Assembly (NCBI GenBank): GCA_040388785.1 | Contig: JAZKBD010000030.1 | Coordinates: 1 to 64,000, forward strand | Direction: 5' to 3' | DNA length: 64,000 bases | Source of the DNA: 66-474 sp040388785 | Lineage (GTDB): Bacteria; Pseudomonadota; Gammaproteobacteria; Xanthomonadales; Rhodanobacteraceae | Part shown: piece by piece, positions 61,877-64,000 of the stretch | How the letters are laid out: every line of letters begins with the position of its first letter | Numbering within the stretch: the stretch's first letter is position 1 | Program-made: the position numbers and the translations under genes | The notes under the pieces: generated by a model | Database searches by the model: none | What the model was told of the DNA's origin: nothing | Seen by the model: the letters and a program-made list of their open reading frames with translations, nothing else

Positions 61877-62116
61877 CGTCATTCCCGCGAAAGCGGGACT
61901 GCGCAGGCAGGATGCCGAAGCGAACATCGGCGAAGCCGATGGCCCGAAGGGCGCGCCGCAGGAGCGGCGCGTAATCCAGTGTCTTTCTCGTCAGAGCAAA
62001 GTCACTGGGTCGACTCGCGCCATCCATGGCGCTCGTTCTTCGGCCGCCTTCAGCGTTCGCGTTTTGCAATCCTGCAAACGCAGTCGGATCGCCGCTTCGC
62101 GGCGTCCGGAATGACG
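61877..62116. repeat. Fold-back repeat element of about 240 bp
   Basis: Bounded by CGTCATTCC (61877-61885) and GGAATGACG (62108-62116), a perfect 9-bp terminal inverted repeat. Just inside the left end is the stem CCCGC-GAAA-GCGGG. In the middle, CCAGTGTCTTT and AAAGTCACTGG pair with one mismatch. The CGTCATTCCCGCGAAAGCGGG start is common to dispersed, non-coding repeats in many high-GC proteobacteria. It separates the two GH65-like genes. Confidence 0.65.
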
Positions 62117-62140
62117 ATGGATATCTTTTCGAAATGATCT

Positions 62141-64000
62141 CTATCGAACCGCTGCAGGTTTGCGCGTCAGCATGACCTTGCCGTCGGCGCCGCGGTTCAC
62201 CGTGATGTCGTAGTGCTTGCCGCGGAACGTGATGTCCCTCAGCGTCACCGATTTCCAGTCCGGCGGCAGGATCGGCGCGTACTCCGCGTCGAGACCCTTG
62301 TCATTGATGCGCAGACCGCTCAAGCCGTAGATGAAACTCTGCACGAAACCCGCCGACGTCGCGAGGATGTAGCCGTTGTTGTTGTCCACGGTTTCGCTGC
62401 GGACATTGAACGGCGGCTTCAAATAACCGACCAGGTTGCGGTGGATCCAGTCGCCCACGGCTTTCGCTTCGCCCAGTTCGGCCGCGCCCACGGTGAGCAT
62501 CACCATCAGCATCTCGTTGGGGCTGTCGCCGTGACTTTTGAGCGCCTGCAACTGGTAGGCAAAATCGTTGCGGCGCACCGCGAGCGACATCGGCATATCG
62601 AGATTCGGATACATCAGCCACGCCAGCGTGGAGCCGAACCAGGTGATCTTGTCGTGCGGCACCGACGGATCGAAATCGTAATGACGCTGGGCCTTCTGAT
62701 CGAACGGGATGTACATCTTCGCCGCAATCTCCGCCCACGCCGGATCAGCCTTCGCGCCCACCAGCGCGGCGGCCTTCGTCGCGATCTCCAGCGCCTTGCG
62801 CGCCGCGGCGTTGGTGAAGGTGTCGTTGGGCACGTCGTCGTAGGCTTCGTCGGGCGAAGTGACGTGCAGGATTTCATAGCGGTCGTCCGCCTTGTCGTAC
62901 GTGACGCGACTTTTCCAGAACGTCGCGATGCCTTCGATGACCGGCCAGCCGTACCGCTTCAGCCATGCGCGATCGTCGGTCGCGAGCCAGTACTGCCATT
63001 GCGCGATCGCGATGTCGGCGTTGACGTGGATTTCGCGATAGACGCCATAGGCGAAATGCGGCGTCACGTCGATGCCTTTCTGCGGATCCGATTCCCACGG
63101 ATACATCAGCCCTTTCGCACCGTACTGCGCGGCGCGTTCACGCGCGCCCTGCATGGTGCGGTTTCGAAACATCACGATCGACTTCGCGCGTTCCGGATGC
63201 AGCAGCAACAGCGCCGGAAATACCCACGAATCGGAATCCCAGAACACGTGGCCGGCGTAATTCGGTGTCAGCGCGCAGGCACCCATCGCCCATGCAGTGT
63301 TCGCAGTGCTGTTGGAGAGGATGTAGTAAAGGTCGGAATGCAGCGCGCGCTGTACCGCTTCGTCGTGGTCCACCACGATGTCGGCTTTCCACAAGTCATG
63401 CCACGCGGTGACATGGCGCGCGAGCAGCGTGTCGAAGCCGGTGCTGCGCGCCTGCGTCGCCAGCGCAAGGTCGGCCTGCGCGTCGCCGCCCCAATCCTGC
63501 CGCGAGGCAGCGATGTACTTGGTGAAGCTGTAGCTTTGCCCTTTGCGCACACGGGCGACGATGTCCAGCGACAGCTTGTCGGAGGTTTTCTCCAGCTTCA
63601 CGCTTTCGACTTTCAAACCGCGCGGCAACTCGATCGCCGCCGCCTCGGCCATCTTCAAACCATTCACGGCCTGTCCGTCGAGCCACAACGTCAACTGCTT
63701 CGTCTTGCCGCCATCATGGGTGACGAGCGTGGTGCCCGGATACCACACGGGCGCGCGGTCGGGCGTGGGTACCGGCTTGTCGTTTAAATTTTGGCCGCTC
63801 GCGATCACCGCGTCGATCATCTGGTCGCCGGTCATGCTGTCGATCGGGAAACGCGGCTGGTGGCCTGTCCACAGACGGAACGGAAACCGGAGCTGCACCT
63901 TCCCGTCGAACTGCGGCGTGATCGAAATACGCGTGGCCGCGAGATGCGGATCGGCCTGGCTGACGAACGTCGTCACCTCGACGTCGGTGGGATTCTTGAC
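62141..64000 (-). CDS. GH65-like glycosidase, partial (start beyond right edge)
   Basis: The C-terminal 619 residues of a paralogue of the enzyme at 59553. The same landmarks occur in order: FWDSDSWVFPALLLLH, MYPWESDPQKG, EIHVNADIAIAQWQYW, SGLRINDKGLDAEYAP. The 5' end lies outside the window; the frame stays open to base 64000. The two genes were probably produced by tandem duplication. The substrate may differ, as the loops between the motifs vary. Confidence 0.85.
   Translation of the reverse strand, partial: VKNPTDVEVTTFVSQADPHLAATRISITPQFDGKVQLRFPFRLWTGHQPRFPIDSMTGDQMIDAVIASGQNLNDKPVPTPDRAPVWYPGTTLVTHDGGKTKQLTLWLDGQAVNGLKMAEAAAIELPRGLKVESVKLEKTSDKLSLDIVARVRKGQSYSFTKYIAASRQDWGGDAQADLALATQARSTGFDTLLARHVTAWHDLWKADIVVDHDEAVQRALHSDLYYILSNSTANTAWAMGACALTPNYAGHVFWDSDSWVFPALLLLHPERAKSIVMFRNRTMQGARERAAQYGAKGLMYPWESDPQKGIDVTPHFAYGVYREIHVNADIAIAQWQYWLATDDRAWLKRYGWPVIEGIATFWKSRVTYDKADDRYEILHVTSPDEAYDDVPNDTFTNAAARKALEIATKAAALVGAKADPAWAEIAAKMYIPFDQKAQRHYDFDPSVPHDKITWFGSTLAWLMYPNLDMPMSLAVRRNDFAYQLQALKSHGDSPNEMLMVMLTVGAAELGEAKAVGDWIHRNLVGYLKPPFNVRSETVDNNNGYILATSAGFVQSFIYGLSGLRINDKGLDAEYAPILPPDWKSVTLRDITFRGKHYDITVNRGADGKVMLTRKPAAVR

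Noticed and set aside
1..64000. tRNA genes, rRNA genes, CRISPR arrays, prophage or integrase
   Set aside because: No sequence with the expected structure or conserved cores was seen on either strand.

Overview
High-GC chromosomal sequence, very probably from a gammaproteobacterium of the Xanthomonadales (Rhodanobacteraceae/Xanthomonadaceae type). The clues are the UbiB/UbiJ/UbiE ubiquinone set, an AlgZ/AlgR-type two-component pair, a yybP-ykoY manganese riboswitch, and many secreted peptidases (three S9, one M1, one M16). This is an inference from gene content, not a phylogeny. The window is a scaffold: four runs of exactly ten N (8412, 12067, 21021, 47614) mark contig joins, and three of them fall inside genes. 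No rRNA, tRNA, CRISPR array, prophage or complete insertion sequence was seen.

Region 1 (1-30.2 kb) is mostly housekeeping and peptidase genes. It opens with a tandem alpha/beta hydrolase followed by a two-component flavin monooxygenase. A repeat-built lipoprotein diverges from gpmA. ubiJ-ubiB lie on the minus strand, divergent from a manganese riboswitch and a GDT1/UPF0016 cation exporter gene. Then come trmL, an SDR enzyme, an M16 peptidase, ubiE, a prolyl iminopeptidase, two glutathione transferase-like genes, an M1 aminopeptidase, an alpha/beta hydrolase, a lipoprotein, a LytTR response regulator with its kinase, a MazEF-type toxin-antitoxin pair with a readable promoter/operator, an esterase, a prolyl oligopeptidase and a DPP4-like S9 peptidase.

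Region 2 (30.2-51.3 kb) is a polysaccharide locus. A Wza-type export lipoprotein diverges from a long operon. The operon encodes a Wzc-type co-polymerase/tyrosine kinase, an APH-fold protein, a Wzx-type flippase, glycosyltransferases, a polytopic membrane protein that is the best Wzy candidate, a methyltransferase-like protein, a degenerate kinase-like protein and a sulfotransferase. Beyond it lie an AsnB-type amidotransferase on the minus strand, a second sulfotransferase, a secreted protein of unknown fold that may be a glycosidase, another glycosyltransferase and a WecA-type initiating sugar-phosphate transferase. Together they suggest a Wzx/Wzy-type, lipid-linked, possibly sulfated exopolysaccharide.

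Region 3 (51.3-64 kb) holds a small membrane protein, a third S9 peptidase, a PA0069-type radical SAM protein, an SGNH hydrolase, two convergent 2OG-Fe(II) oxygenase-like genes (one with a long TPR domain), an HSL-type esterase, and two tandem GH65-like glycosidase genes separated by a fold-back repeat. The second GH65 gene runs off the right edge.

The most notable points are the manganese riboswitch separated from its exporter gene by an AT-rich, gap-containing, hairpin-rich stretch; the putative sulfated polysaccharide locus; the tandem hydrolase with non-canonical nucleophile positions; the VNG-repeat lipoprotein under two palindromes; and extra sequence or false gaps at scaffold joins that apparently break otherwise intact genes.
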